Notes under the pieces: generated by a model
Seen by the model: only the letters and a program-made list of their open reading frames with translations
Database searches by the model: none
What the model was told of the DNA's origin: nothing
Assembly: GCA_902475855.1 (NCBI GenBank)
Contig: CABSBF010000020.1
Span: 1 to 32,935 of the forward strand
Length of the DNA: 32,935 nucleotides
Direction of reading: 5' to 3'
From: an uncultured Eubacteriales bacterium
GTDB taxonomy: Bacteria > Bacillota > Clostridia > Oscillospirales > Oscillospiraceae
Shown: one piece after another, positions 24,373 to 31,561 of the stretch
Numbering within the stretch: the stretch's first letter is position 1
Layout of the letters: each line of letters starts with the position of its first letter
Made by a program: the position numbers and the translations under genes

Positions 24373-25617
24373 ATGGCTAATCAGAAACCTTTAGTCGGTG
24401 CGGCCGTCATCGGTCAGTCCGGCGGCCCTTCCGCAGTCATCAACGCCAGTGCTTACGGCGTCATCAAGACTGCACTTGAAAGCGAAAGCATCACCACCGT
24501 CTACGGCGCGTTCCACGGCATCGTCGGCGTTCTGAACGACCGCCTGATGATCATGGATAAGGAGGATCCCGAAGAGCTGGAAAAGATGCTCTATACGCCG
24601 TCCTCTGCGCTCGGTTCCTGCCGCTATAAGATTGCAGACCCCGAGGCGGACGACACCGATTATAAGCGCATCCTTGAGATCTTCAAGAAGTACAACATCC
24701 GCTACTTCTTCTATAACGGCGGCAACGACTCCATGGACACCTGCAACAAGATCAACCGTTACATGCAGAAGGTCGGCTATGACTGCCGCGTGATCGGCGT
24801 GCCCAAGACCATTGACAACGACCTCTTCGGCACCGACCACTGCCCCGGCTTCGCATCCGCTGCCAAGTACATCGCCACCTCCATCATGGAAGTGTCCCGC
24901 GACTGCCAGGTTTATGACAAGGGTATGATCACCATCGTCGAGTGCATGGGCCGTCACGCCGGCTGGCTGACCGCTGCTGCCGCACTCGCAGGTGAAAAGG
25001 GCGACGGCCCCGACCTCATCTATCTGCCCGAGGTCGATTTCAACATGGAAGACTTCCTGGATGACGTCATCCGCATCTATAACGGCCGCGGAAGCTGCCT
25101 GGTTGCCGTTTCCGAAGGCATCCACTATGCCGACGGCGCCTTTGTCTCCGAGGCGAAGGCTTCCTCCACCGACGGCTTCGGCCATGCCCAGCTCGGCGGA
25201 CTGGCCGCACGTCTGGCCAGCATCGTCAAGGCAGCCACCGGCGCGAAGGTTCGCGGCATCGAGCTGTCTCTGCTCCAGCGCTGCGCGGCGCACTGCGCCT
25301 CCGGCACGGACATCGAGGAGTCCTTCAACTCCGGCAAGATCGCTGTCGAGGCTGCTCTGCGCGGTGAGTCCGGCAAGATGGTCGGCTTCACCTGCGAGCG
25401 CGAATTCGGCTATGTCTGCCGCTACGAGCTGTTCGATCTGGACAAGGTTGCCAACTTTGAGAAGAAAGTCCCGCTGGAGTGGATCACCAGCGACAACTCC
25501 TATGTCACCGAGGACTTCATCAACTACTGCATGCCGCTGATCGCCGGCGAAACCGGTATGAAGAAGGTCGACGGCCTGCCCGACTTCGTGAAGCTCAAGA
25601 GAGTTTTCGCTGAGTAA
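24373..25617 (+). CDS. Pyrophosphate-type 6-phosphofructokinase
   Basis: A 414-residue phosphofructokinase that converts fructose 6-phosphate to fructose 1,6-bisphosphate. The nucleotide-site residues point to pyrophosphate rather than ATP use: GGNDS has Asp119 where ATP enzymes have Gly104 (E. coli numbering), and PKTIDND has Lys145 where they have Gly124. The catalytic Asp148 and the CMGRHAGWL and GQSGGPSAVIN blocks are intact. The reaction would be reversible and save ATP in fermentation. GGAGGT lies 8 nt before the ATG. It stands alone between its own promoter and terminator. The codon use is strongly biased to the preferred codons of the window, which fits high expression. Confidence 0.88.
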   Translation: MANQKPLVGAAVIGQSGGPSAVINASAYGVIKTALESESITTVYGAFHGIVGVLNDRLMIMDKEDPEELEKMLYTPSSALGSCRYKIADPEADDTDYKRILEIFKKYNIRYFFYNGGNDSMDTCNKINRYMQKVGYDCRVIGVPKTIDNDLFGTDHCPGFASAAKYIATSIMEVSRDCQVYDKGMITIVECMGRHAGWLTAAAALAGEKGDGPDLIYLPEVDFNMEDFLDDVIRIYNGRGSCLVAVSEGIHYADGAFVSEAKASSTDGFGHAQLGGLAARLASIVKAATGAKVRGIELSLLQRCAAHCASGTDIEESFNSGKIAVEAALRGESGKMVGFTCEREFGYVCRYELFDLDKVANFEKKVPLEWITSDNSYVTEDFINYCMPLIAGETGMKKVDGLPDFVKLKRVFAE

Positions 25618-25630
25618 AAGTGAAAATGCA

Positions 25631-25663
25631 AAGGCACGGCGGGACTTCCCGTCGTGCCTTTTT
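25631..25663 (+). terminator. Terminator of the pyrophosphate-PFK gene
   Basis: AAGGCACGGCGGG (25631-25643) pairs with CCCGTCGTGCCTT (25648-25660) with one G-U and an ACTT loop, followed by a short T-run. Confidence 0.88.
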
Positions 25664-25703
25664 GCCGGGTTGTATGCGTCTTTTCCCGGGAAATGCGCAA
25701 AAT

Positions 25704-25744
25704 ACCCCATTTGCCGGACACTTGTGCCGTCCGGCGAATGGGGT
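25704..25744. terminator. Stem-loop between convergent genes
   Basis: A 16-bp stem (25704-25719 with 25729-25744, one wobble on the plus strand) around a 9-nt loop lies 23 nt from the minus-strand lipoprotein stop. T-rich flanks exist on both sides (TTGTTTATT on plus, ATTTTGC on minus). It probably ends the parA-to-lipoprotein operon and backs up the PFK terminator. Confidence 0.7.
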
Positions 25745-25767
25745 TTGTTTATTCCGGCAGGCGCCTG

Positions 25768-26250
25768 CTATGCCTTGATTGCGGCGGCGCCTCTGCTGAA
25801 TTCCACATCCCAGCGGGAATTTGCGCGGTAGACTACAGCCGGGAGCGACAGCTCGCCCTCCATGTCCCCGCCGAAGCGCAGATTCAGCTTCAGGAGCTTT
25901 GCCGCCTCGATGTCCAGCTTGCAGACGTATTCGTCATACAGAAACGCTTGCAGCGCGGCGCATTCCTTCGGCGTGAAATCCGTCGTTTTGACGGCGTCTG
26001 CGCGCAGGGTGACGTCCTCGGCGCTCTTCATAAGGAAGGGCGCGCGCAGCTCGTCCAGCTCTCCGGCATCGAGGCCGTTGCTGCTGAGGACGGCGGCGGG
26101 CATGGCTTTCTCCAGTTGGGAAAAATCGTTGTTTTGCAGCGCAAGGCAATAGGCGCGCACGGGCGCCATGTAGTCCGCCTCCGGCGTGGCCGTGCAGCCG
26201 GCCAGCAGCAGAACCAGAGCCAGCAGCAGTGCCGGCAGACATTTTTTCAT
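25768..26250 (-). CDS. Small predicted lipoprotein
   Basis: A 160-residue lipoprotein of unknown function. The signal peptide (MKKCLPALLLALVLLLAGC) ends in lipobox LAGC. The mature part has alternating helices (YMAPVRAYCLALQNNDFSQLEKAM, then further) like small extracytoplasmic helical or NTF2-like domains, but the family is not recognised. ATG at 26250 is chosen for the signal peptide and AAAGGA about 9 nt upstream. A longer frame from 26418 would overlap serS and encode a non-hydrophobic leader. It follows serS by 46 nt and is the last gene of the minus-strand set. Confidence 0.72.
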   Translation of the reverse strand: MKKCLPALLLALVLLLAGCTATPEADYMAPVRAYCLALQNNDFSQLEKAMPAAVLSSNGLDAGELDELRAPFLMKSAEDVTLRADAVKTTDFTPKECAALQAFLYDEYVCKLDIEAAKLLKLNLRFGGDMEGELSLPAVVYRANSRWDVEFSRGAAAIKA

Positions 26251-26296
26251 GGAAATCAGTCCTTTTTCAGCAGGTCGCGGAGCTGTGGGGGGTTTC

Positions 26297-27586
26297 TCAG
26301 AGCTTTTCGATGACTTCCAGGCCGCCGAGGTACTTGCGCAGGACTTCCGGCACGACGACCGAGCCGTCGGCGCGCTGGTTCTGCTCGACCATGGCCGGGA
26401 AAATGCGCGAGGTCGCAAGGCCGGAGCCGTTGAGCGTGTGGACGAATTCCGTCTTGCCTGTGGCTTCGCGGCGGAAGCGGATGTTGCCGCGGCGCGCCTG
26501 ATAATCGCGGGCGTTGGAAACGGAGGAAACCTCCTTGTAGCCGTTCATGGACGGAATCTGAATTTCGATGTCGTAGGTGCGTGCCATGGACGCCGAGCAG
26601 TCGCCCGCCGCCAGCTTGACCGTGCGGAAATGGAAGCCCAGCCCCTTGACGAGATTCTCGGCCTTTTTGACCAGCTCCTCAAAGGCCTCGTCGGATTTCT
26701 CCGGCAGAGTGTACTGGAACATCTCAACCTTGTTGAACTGATGGCCGCGCACCATGCCGCGCTCGTCGGCGCGGTGGGAGCCTGCCTCGCGGCGGAAGCA
26801 GGGCGTGTAGGCAAAGAGCTTGTGCGGCAGCTCGGATTCGTTCAGAATTTCTCCGCGGTGCAGGGAGGCCAGCGCGGTTTCCGCCGTGGGCAGCATGAAG
26901 TGCATCCGGTCGTCCGTCGGATTTTCGATCTTGTAGACCTCGTCTGCAAACTTGGGGAACTGGCCGGCCGTCTCGCCGCACTGGTACTCCAGCATATGCG
27001 GCAGGATGACCATCTCATAGCCGTCGGCCAGATGCGTGTCGATGAAATAGTTCAGCAGCGCCCATTCCAGCCGCGCGCCGAGGCCGCGGTAAATCCAGAA
27101 TCCGGAGCCCGCCAGACGGGTACCGCGCTCGTAGTCGATCAGCCCGAGGTCGGTGCACAGATCGACGTGATGCTTGGGCTCAAAATCAAAATGATGCGGC
27201 TCGCCGTAGTAGCGCAGCGGCTCGTTGTTTTCCTTGCCGCCGGGCTTGAGATCGGGGTCGGGGAGGTTCGGCAGCGACAGCATCAGCGTGCGGTACTCCG
27301 CCTCAACGTCCGTCAGCTCTTTGGCGTCCTCGGCGATGCTCGCCTTCAGCTCCGCCATGCGCTGGAAAATGGGGGCGCAGTCCTCGCCCGCCTTCTTGCG
27401 CAGGGGGATCTCCTTGGAAACACGGTTCTGCTCGGCCTTTGCGGTTTCGGTGTCGAGGATCAGCGCACGGCGCTTGGCGTCGAGCTCCAGAATCCGATCG
27501 ACCTGCGCGTCGCAGTCCACTTCCTTCGCCCGCAGAGCGGCCTTGACCGCATCGGGATTGTCTTTGATTCGTTTAATATCCAACAT
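26297..27586 (-). CDS. serS: Seryl-tRNA synthetase
   Basis: A 429-residue class II synthetase that charges tRNA-Ser (and tRNA-Sec if present). The N-terminal two-helix coiled-coil arm spans about 30-100. Class II motif 2 is FRREAGS to FNKVEMFQYT (264-292) and motif 3 is TLNGSGLATSR (384-394). SSVSNARDYQARR (354-366) is the conserved serine-site region. ATG at 27586 has AGAGGTG 6 nt upstream; a GTG at 27595 overlaps that site. The gene follows the coiled-coil membrane gene by 22 nt, leaving no room for a T-box, so it is expressed from the parA promoter or an internal one. Confidence 0.96.
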   Translation of the reverse strand: MLDIKRIKDNPDAVKAALRAKEVDCDAQVDRILELDAKRRALILDTETAKAEQNRVSKEIPLRKKAGEDCAPIFQRMAELKASIAEDAKELTDVEAEYRTLMLSLPNLPDPDLKPGGKENNEPLRYYGEPHHFDFEPKHHVDLCTDLGLIDYERGTRLAGSGFWIYRGLGARLEWALLNYFIDTHLADGYEMVILPHMLEYQCGETAGQFPKFADEVYKIENPTDDRMHFMLPTAETALASLHRGEILNESELPHKLFAYTPCFRREAGSHRADERGMVRGHQFNKVEMFQYTLPEKSDEAFEELVKKAENLVKGLGFHFRTVKLAAGDCSASMARTYDIEIQIPSMNGYKEVSSVSNARDYQARRGNIRFRREATGKTEFVHTLNGSGLATSRIFPAMVEQNQRADGSVVVPEVLRKYLGGLEVIEKL

Positions 27587-27608
27587 TTCAGTCACCTCTG
27601 ACTTTAGA

Positions 27609-28163
27609 TTACGATAAATAGTCCTTCAGCGCCTCGTACTGCTTCGCGGAGCGTTCCGAAAGCGCGTCTGCGCAGGCGTCCAGCGCCCGCATTTTTTCGG
27701 CAAATTCCGACCAGCTTCCCTCGTAGAGTGCGGTGTGCGCCTCTAAAAGGAGCTCCGTCGCCTCAGCGCGGCGCCGGTAGTTCTCTGCGGCCTTGCACTG
27801 TTCGTTCAGGGCGTCCTTTTCCTCCTGCAAGGCGCCGAGCGACTCCTCGGCCTCCTGCAAGGCGGCCTGTGCCAGCTCTGCGGCGGATTTCGCCGTGGAC
27901 AGTTCCTCGTTCAGCGCCTTGTTCTTTGCAACTTCTTTGTTATAGTTATCTTGTAACGCGGCAATATTTTCTCTTGCGCCGCGGTTGGCCGCCTCCATGT
28001 CATTCTGCACGGAGATCAGCTTGATGGCAAGCGACAGCGCGACGATCAGAAAGGCACCGGCGCAGAGAATCGCCAGATATTCGAGCAGCGCGCGCTTTTT
28101 TTTCGCTGTCAGCGGGGCGGAATCCGAATTTTTCTCTTCCTGGGGTTTGCTTTCATGCTCCAT
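27609..28163 (-). CDS. Single-pass membrane protein with long coiled coil
   Basis: A 184-residue protein. A charged N-terminal segment (about 1-27) precedes one TM helix (28-50). A long coiled-coil-like segment (about 60-140) rich in Glu, Ala, Leu and Gln follows, then a short helical end. The family is not recognised. Topology predicts the coiled coil outside the membrane if the N-terminus is inside (KKKR before the TM). It overlaps parB by 11 nt and has GGAGG 6 nt before its ATG, so it is translated as part of the parAB operon. Position in this operon suggests a link to segregation or division, but the sequence does not prove it. Confidence 0.75.
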   Translation of the reverse strand: MEHESKPQEEKNSDSAPLTAKKKRALLEYLAILCAGAFLIVALSLAIKLISVQNDMEAANRGARENIAALQDNYNKEVAKNKALNEELSTAKSAAELAQAALQEAEESLGALQEEKDALNEQCKAAENYRRRAEATELLLEAHTALYEGSWSEFAEKMRALDACADALSERSAKQYEALKDYLS

Positions 28164-29037
28164 GGGTTTCCTCCGATGGCTCCAGCGCCAGCAGTGCCTC
28201 GTAGAGCCGCTGCAAGTCGTCCTGGCCGTAAAATTCCAGCTCGAAACGGCCCTTGCGCTTCCCGTTGACGATGCGCACCTTGCGGTCGAGGCGGCGCGTC
28301 AGAGCCTTTTCGCATTCTGCTACATAATTGACGGCCGGCTGCTTCAGAGGTTCCGGTTTTTTTTCTTCGGCGGCCATGCGCTTGCACATTGCCTCGGCCT
28401 GCCGGACGGACAGGCGCAGCGCCAGGATGCGCTGGGCGGCGGCCTTCTGCCGGGCCTGCGTGGGAAGACTCAGCACCGCGCGGGCATGACCGGCGGACAG
28501 CTCGCCTTGCTCGACCAGGTCGCGCACCTCCTGCGGAAGCGCCAGCAGTCTCAGGGCGTTTGCCACTGCGGGACGGGACTTTCCGACACGTGCGGCGGCC
28601 TCCTCCTGTGTCAGGCCGTACTGCTCGGTCAGGACGCGGTAGCCCTCGGCTTCTTCCATGGGATTCAGGTCCTGCCGCTGGAGGTTTTCAATCAGCGCCA
28701 GCTCCATGACGGTCTTATCGTCGGCCTCAACGACGACGACAGGAACCTCTTTCAGGCCCGCGAGCCGTGCGGCGCGCCAGCGGCGCTCGCCCGCGATGAT
28801 TTGATAATACCCGCCGTCCATGGCACGGACGGCCAGCGGCTGCAAAATGCCGTGCTCCGTGATGGAGTCGGCCAGCGCCTGCAATTCCGCCTCGTCGAAG
28901 CGGCGGCGCGGCTGATCGGGATTCGGCTCAACCTTCTGAAGGGGCAGGCGTGTGATCTCCTGCGCGCTGCTGTCGGCGGAAAAATCGTCGATCAGCGCAC
29001 CGAGCCCACGGCCGAGCCCGCGTTGTTTTGTACTCAT
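28153..29037 (-). CDS. parB: Chromosome partitioning protein ParB (Spo0J)
   Basis: A 294-residue ParB, the CTP-dependent clamp that loads at parS and spreads to form the partition complex and recruit SMC. The N-terminus RGLGRGLGALIDD is the ParA-interacting peptide. The N domain has the CTP-binding motif GERRWRA (83-89) and ENLQRQDLNPMEEA (117-130). The helix-turn-helix is at about 142-162 (LTQEEAAARVGKSRPAVANAL). The C-terminal dimerisation domain ends the protein. It overlaps parA by ATGA. Noc is excluded as the primary call because this copy is paired with parA. Confidence 0.95.
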   Translation of the reverse strand: MSTKQRGLGRGLGALIDDFSADSSAQEITRLPLQKVEPNPDQPRRRFDEAELQALADSITEHGILQPLAVRAMDGGYYQIIAGERRWRAARLAGLKEVPVVVVEADDKTVMELALIENLQRQDLNPMEEAEGYRVLTEQYGLTQEEAAARVGKSRPAVANALRLLALPQEVRDLVEQGELSAGHARAVLSLPTQARQKAAAQRILALRLSVRQAEAMCKRMAAEEKKPEPLKQPAVNYVAECEKALTRRLDRKVRIVNGKRKGRFELEFYGQDDLQRLYEALLALEPSEETHGA

Positions 29038-29798
29038 AATGCTCCCTCGTTTCTGCGGATTTCCTCTGCAACGGCGAGATAGGCGGCCGCGCCGCGGCTC
29101 GAGCGGTCATAGACCGTGACGGGAAGACCGTGGCTGGGCGCCTCGGCCAGACGGACGTTGCGCGGGATGACCGACGCAAATACCTTGCCCGGAAAATGCC
29201 GCCGCACCTCCTGCGCCACCTGATTGGAAAAATTCGTGCGCCCGTCGTACATCGTCAGCAGCACGCCGAAGACCTCGATGGTGGGGTTCAGCCGCCGTTT
29301 AATTGCGCGCAGAGTGGACATGAGGTCGCTCAGCCCCTCCAGCGCAAAATACTCGCACTGCACGGGGATCAGCACGCTGTCCGCCGCGCACAGGGCGTTG
29401 AGCGTGAGCAGTTCCAGCGAGGGTGGGCAGTCGATGAAAATATAGTCGTAGTTGTTCTTGAGCGGCTCCAGCGCATTTTTCAGGCGGTACTCGCGCTGCT
29501 CCAGCTCGATGAGCTCCACGCCCGCGCCTGCGAGGTCGGAGCCCGAGGGAATGACGTCGCCGAAATCGGTATGGACGACGGCTTTTTCCGGGGAAACCTC
29601 CCCAATGATCATCTCATAGGCGCTGTGCGGCGCGTGCTTTTTATCCACGCCCAGGCCCGAGGTGGCGTTTGCCTGCGGGTCAAAATCGCAGAGCAGAACG
29701 CGCGAACCGGCGGCGGTCAGCGCCGCGGTGAGGTTGACGGCGGTGGTGGTTTTCCCGACGCCGCCCTTCTGATTGACGACTGCAACGATTTTTGCCAT
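29034..29798 (-). CDS. parA: Chromosome partitioning ATPase ParA (Soj)
   Basis: A 254-residue Walker-type ATPase. The deviant Walker A motif KGGVGKTTT is at 11-19, Asp38 and Asp40 follow in CDFDPQANAT, and DYIFIDCPPSLELLTLNAL forms the switch/Walker B region. Small chromosomal size (no N-terminal DNA-binding extension) fits Soj rather than a plasmid ParA. In sporulating bacteria Soj also modulates DnaA. GGAGG lies 7 nt before the ATG. It heads the operon parA-parB-coiled-coil gene-serS-lipoprotein. Its strand is opposite to dnaA and gyrAB. Confidence 0.95.
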   Translation of the reverse strand: MAKIVAVVNQKGGVGKTTTAVNLTAALTAAGSRVLLCDFDPQANATSGLGVDKKHAPHSAYEMIIGEVSPEKAVVHTDFGDVIPSGSDLAGAGVELIELEQREYRLKNALEPLKNNYDYIFIDCPPSLELLTLNALCAADSVLIPVQCEYFALEGLSDLMSTLRAIKRRLNPTIEVFGVLLTMYDGRTNFSNQVAQEVRRHFPGKVFASVIPRNVRLAEAPSHGLPVTVYDRSSRGAAAYLAVAEEIRRNEGAL

Positions 29799-29822
29799 AG
29801 CGCCGCCTCCTTTTCGCGTTTT

Positions 29823-29851
29823 ATGATAGCACAGTTCTTTCTGTTTTTCAA
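29823..29851 (-). promoter_or_regulatory. parAB promoter
   Basis: On the minus strand TTGAAA, 17 nt, TATCAT, about 25 nt before the parA start. The promoter lies within 20 bp of a parS site at 29870, so ParB spreading could affect it. Confidence 0.65.
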
Positions 29852-29869
29852 CCGTTTCTGAAAAAACTG

Positions 29870-29885
29870 TGTTTCACGTGAAACA
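29870..29885. promoter_or_regulatory. parS site 1
   Basis: A perfect 16-bp match to the Firmicutes parS palindrome TGTTTCACGTGAAACA. It lies between lexA and parA, just upstream of the parAB promoter. The T-tail of the lexA terminator runs into it. Confidence 0.95.
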
Positions 29886-29910
29886 AAAGCGGCGGGCCCA
29901 GACCCGCCGC
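29878..29910 (-). terminator. lexA terminator overlapping parS
   Basis: On the minus strand GCGGCGGG pairs with CCCGCCGC (arms 29903-29910 and 29889-29896) around a 6-nt loop. TTTTGTTT follows. The tail overlaps the parS palindrome, so the same bases serve both elements. Confidence 0.8.
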
Positions 29911-29931
29911 TCAGTATATACCATATAATTA

Positions 29932-30504
29932 TCAGTATTCGCGCACGACGGCCTTGACCCTGCCAAGGATCTGCGCCTCGCGCCCGTCAATGGGCGAATA
30001 GGCCGGATTTTCGGGCATCAGCCACACCTCGTTTGGGCCGCGGCGCAGGCGTTTGACGGTAGCCTCGTCACCCAGAAGCGCCACGACGATCTGACCATTG
30101 TCTGCCGTCTGCTGCGGATGGACAACGATCTTGTCCCCGTCAAGAATCCCGGCCTCAATCATCGAGTCGCCGCGCACACGCAGGACGAAGCAGCCCTCGT
30201 CGCCCTCCCACGGCAGGTAGCCCTCGATGTTCTCCTGCGCCAGAATGGGCTGGCCGGCCGTGACCACGCCGATGATGGGCAGCCCCTTCTGCTCTTCCGG
30301 GAGACTGATGGCGCGGTTTTTCGAGCCGTCCACGGTGATCAGCCCGGCCTTGTGCAGCTCGGACAGGTGGTAATGCACGGATGCGGTGGATTTCAGACCC
30401 ACGGCCTGCATGATCTCGCGCACGGAGGGGGCGTAGCCCTTTCGTGCGGAAAAGTCCTTGAGAAAGTCCAGAATCTCGTCACGCTTTGTACTTGTTCTGC
30501 CCAT
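29932..30504 (-). CDS. lexA: LexA repressor
   Basis: A 190-residue LexA. The N-terminal winged helix has SVREIMQAVGLKSTASVHYHL (about 27-47). The auto-cleavage site is Ala83-Gly84 (VVTAG). The Ser114 (RGDSM) and Lys151 (GDEATVKRL) dyad is intact, so RecA-induced self-cleavage should work. ATG at 30504 is chosen because GGAGG lies exactly 6 nt upstream; alternative ATGs at 30510 and 30528 are too close to or upstream of that SD. It lies downstream of the pflX-like gene on the same strand and ends with its own terminator. Confidence 0.93.
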   Translation of the reverse strand: MGRTSTKRDEILDFLKDFSARKGYAPSVREIMQAVGLKSTASVHYHLSELHKAGLITVDGSKNRAISLPEEQKGLPIIGVVTAGQPILAQENIEGYLPWEGDEGCFVLRVRGDSMIEAGILDGDKIVVHPQQTADNGQIVVALLGDEATVKRLRRGPNEVWLMPENPAYSPIDGREAQILGRVKAVVREY

Positions 30505-30545
30505 ACGCATCCTCCTTTTGGATTCCAACCGTCAGTGGTAGAACC

Positions 30546-30574
30546 AGTATACCACATCCGTTCGCAAAAAGCAA
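30546..30574 (-). promoter_or_regulatory. lexA promoter
   Basis: On the minus strand TTGCTT, 17 nt, TATACT. The predicted start is about 35 nt before the lexA ATG. The spacer contains CGAAC, a perfect SOS half-site (30560-30564), with no matching second half. Confidence 0.6.
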
Positions 30575-30584
30575 ACATTTGTTT
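30573..30584. promoter_or_regulatory. Possible LexA operator
   Basis: AAACATTTGTTT (plus) is a degenerate GAAC-N4-GTTC box, with G to A and C to T at symmetrical outer positions. It adjoins the lexA -35 and touches the stop codon of the upstream gene. Self-regulation by LexA is expected from the family, but this exact operator is inferred. Confidence 0.35.
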
Positions 30585-31468
30585 CAGGATTTTTTCGGGC
30601 TGCCGAAATCCGGCAGCAGCTCGGTCGTGGCGGCGGCGGGATCCTGTGTGTAGCCGCAGTCCAGACCACAGAGCTGCATCCACGAAACCGCACCGTCGTA
30701 TTCCTCGCGTGTCAGCCGCCGGTCAAGGGGCGGCATGGACTTTGCGCGTCCCATGGGGACGTACTGGCTCATGAGCGAGAGCATGACGGCATCCTTCGGA
30801 AATGCGGCGGCGAGCCAGTCGAGCACGCGCAGGGTGTTGTCCAGATGCCCCGGCAAAACCAGATGCCGCACGAGAACGCCGCGCTGCATCTGATCGTCCT
30901 GCATCACAACCGGCCCGGTCTGACGGTACATCTCCCCTATCGCAGCCGCGGCGACCTCAAAATAATCCGGCGCGGCGGAGAGCCGTGCGGCAAGGGCGTT
31001 GTCGGCGTATTTCATATCGGGCAGATAGATGTCCACCAGCCCCTCCAGTTCGCGCAGCGTTTCCACGCGCTCATAGCCGCCGCAGTTGTAGACGACAGGA
31101 ACGGGCAGCTTCGGTGTGAGCGCCGGGAGAATGGAGGGCAGAAAATGCGTAGGCGTGACAAGGTCTATGCTCTGCGCCCCCTCGTCGATCAGGCGTTCCA
31201 GCCCGGCGCGAAGCTCGCGGGTGGTCATGGGCGCACCTGCGCCGTCCCAACTGATCGCCTGATTCTGGCAGAATACGCAGTGCAGCGTGCAGCCGCTGAA
31301 AAACACAGCGCCCGTGCCGAAGCTCCCGGCAATGGCCGGCTCCTCGCCGTAGTGCAGCATGGTGCGTGCGACGCGCAGCTCTGCCGGCATTTGGCAGAAG
31401 CCGAGCTGACCCGCCGCACGGTTCGCGCCGCAGCGCCGCGGACAAAGCATACAGTTGCGATAGTCCAT
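30584..31468 (-). CDS. Radical SAM protein, PflX-like (pyruvate-formate lyase activase related)
   Basis: A 294-residue radical-SAM protein of the COG1313/PflX group. The SAM cluster motif is CTLHCVFCQNQAIS (CxxxCxxC). It is preceded by the characteristic Cys-rich start NCMLCPRRCGANR and GFCQM that would bind an auxiliary cluster, and by SGCTLHC. The extended block VARTMLHYGEEPAIAG matches the group. These proteins resemble pyruvate-formate lyase activating enzymes, but the substrate is unknown. ATG at 31468 has GGAGG 4 nt upstream; a longer frame to 32161 would overlap the divergent methyltransferase and is rejected. It lies upstream of lexA on the same strand. Confidence 0.82.
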   Translation of the reverse strand: MDYRNCMLCPRRCGANRAAGQLGFCQMPAELRVARTMLHYGEEPAIAGSFGTGAVFFSGCTLHCVFCQNQAISWDGAGAPMTTRELRAGLERLIDEGAQSIDLVTPTHFLPSILPALTPKLPVPVVYNCGGYERVETLRELEGLVDIYLPDMKYADNALAARLSAAPDYFEVAAAAIGEMYRQTGPVVMQDDQMQRGVLVRHLVLPGHLDNTLRVLDWLAAAFPKDAVMLSLMSQYVPMGRAKSMPPLDRRLTREEYDGAVSWMQLCGLDCGYTQDPAAATTELLPDFGSPKKS

Positions 31469-31486
31469 AATTCCTCCAAAAGCCCT

Positions 31487-31514
31487 TTGCAGGGCGGATT
31501 TTCTATGATATAAT
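31487..31514 (+). promoter_or_regulatory. Promoter of the rRNA methyltransferase gene
   Basis: TTGCAG (31487-31492), 16 nt, TATAAT (31509-31514). Its start, near 31521, lies just upstream of parS site 2 at 31532. The opposite strand offers a weaker GTGAAA-18-TATTAT promoter for the pflX-like gene whose -35 lies in the parS site. Confidence 0.65.
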
Positions 31515-31531
31515 ACAGAACGAAAAAACAC

Positions 31532-31547
31532 TGTTTCACGTGAAACA
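31532..31547. promoter_or_regulatory. parS site 2
   Basis: A second perfect TGTTTCACGTGAAACA palindrome, 1662 bp from site 1, in the divergent gap between the pflX-like gene and the methyltransferase. It would be inside the 5' untranslated leader of the methyltransferase transcript. Confidence 0.95.
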
Positions 31548-31561
31548 AAGTGAGGCTGACT

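Noticed and set aside
27587..27608. A T-box leader for serS
   Set aside because: Only 22 nt separate serS from the upstream gene.
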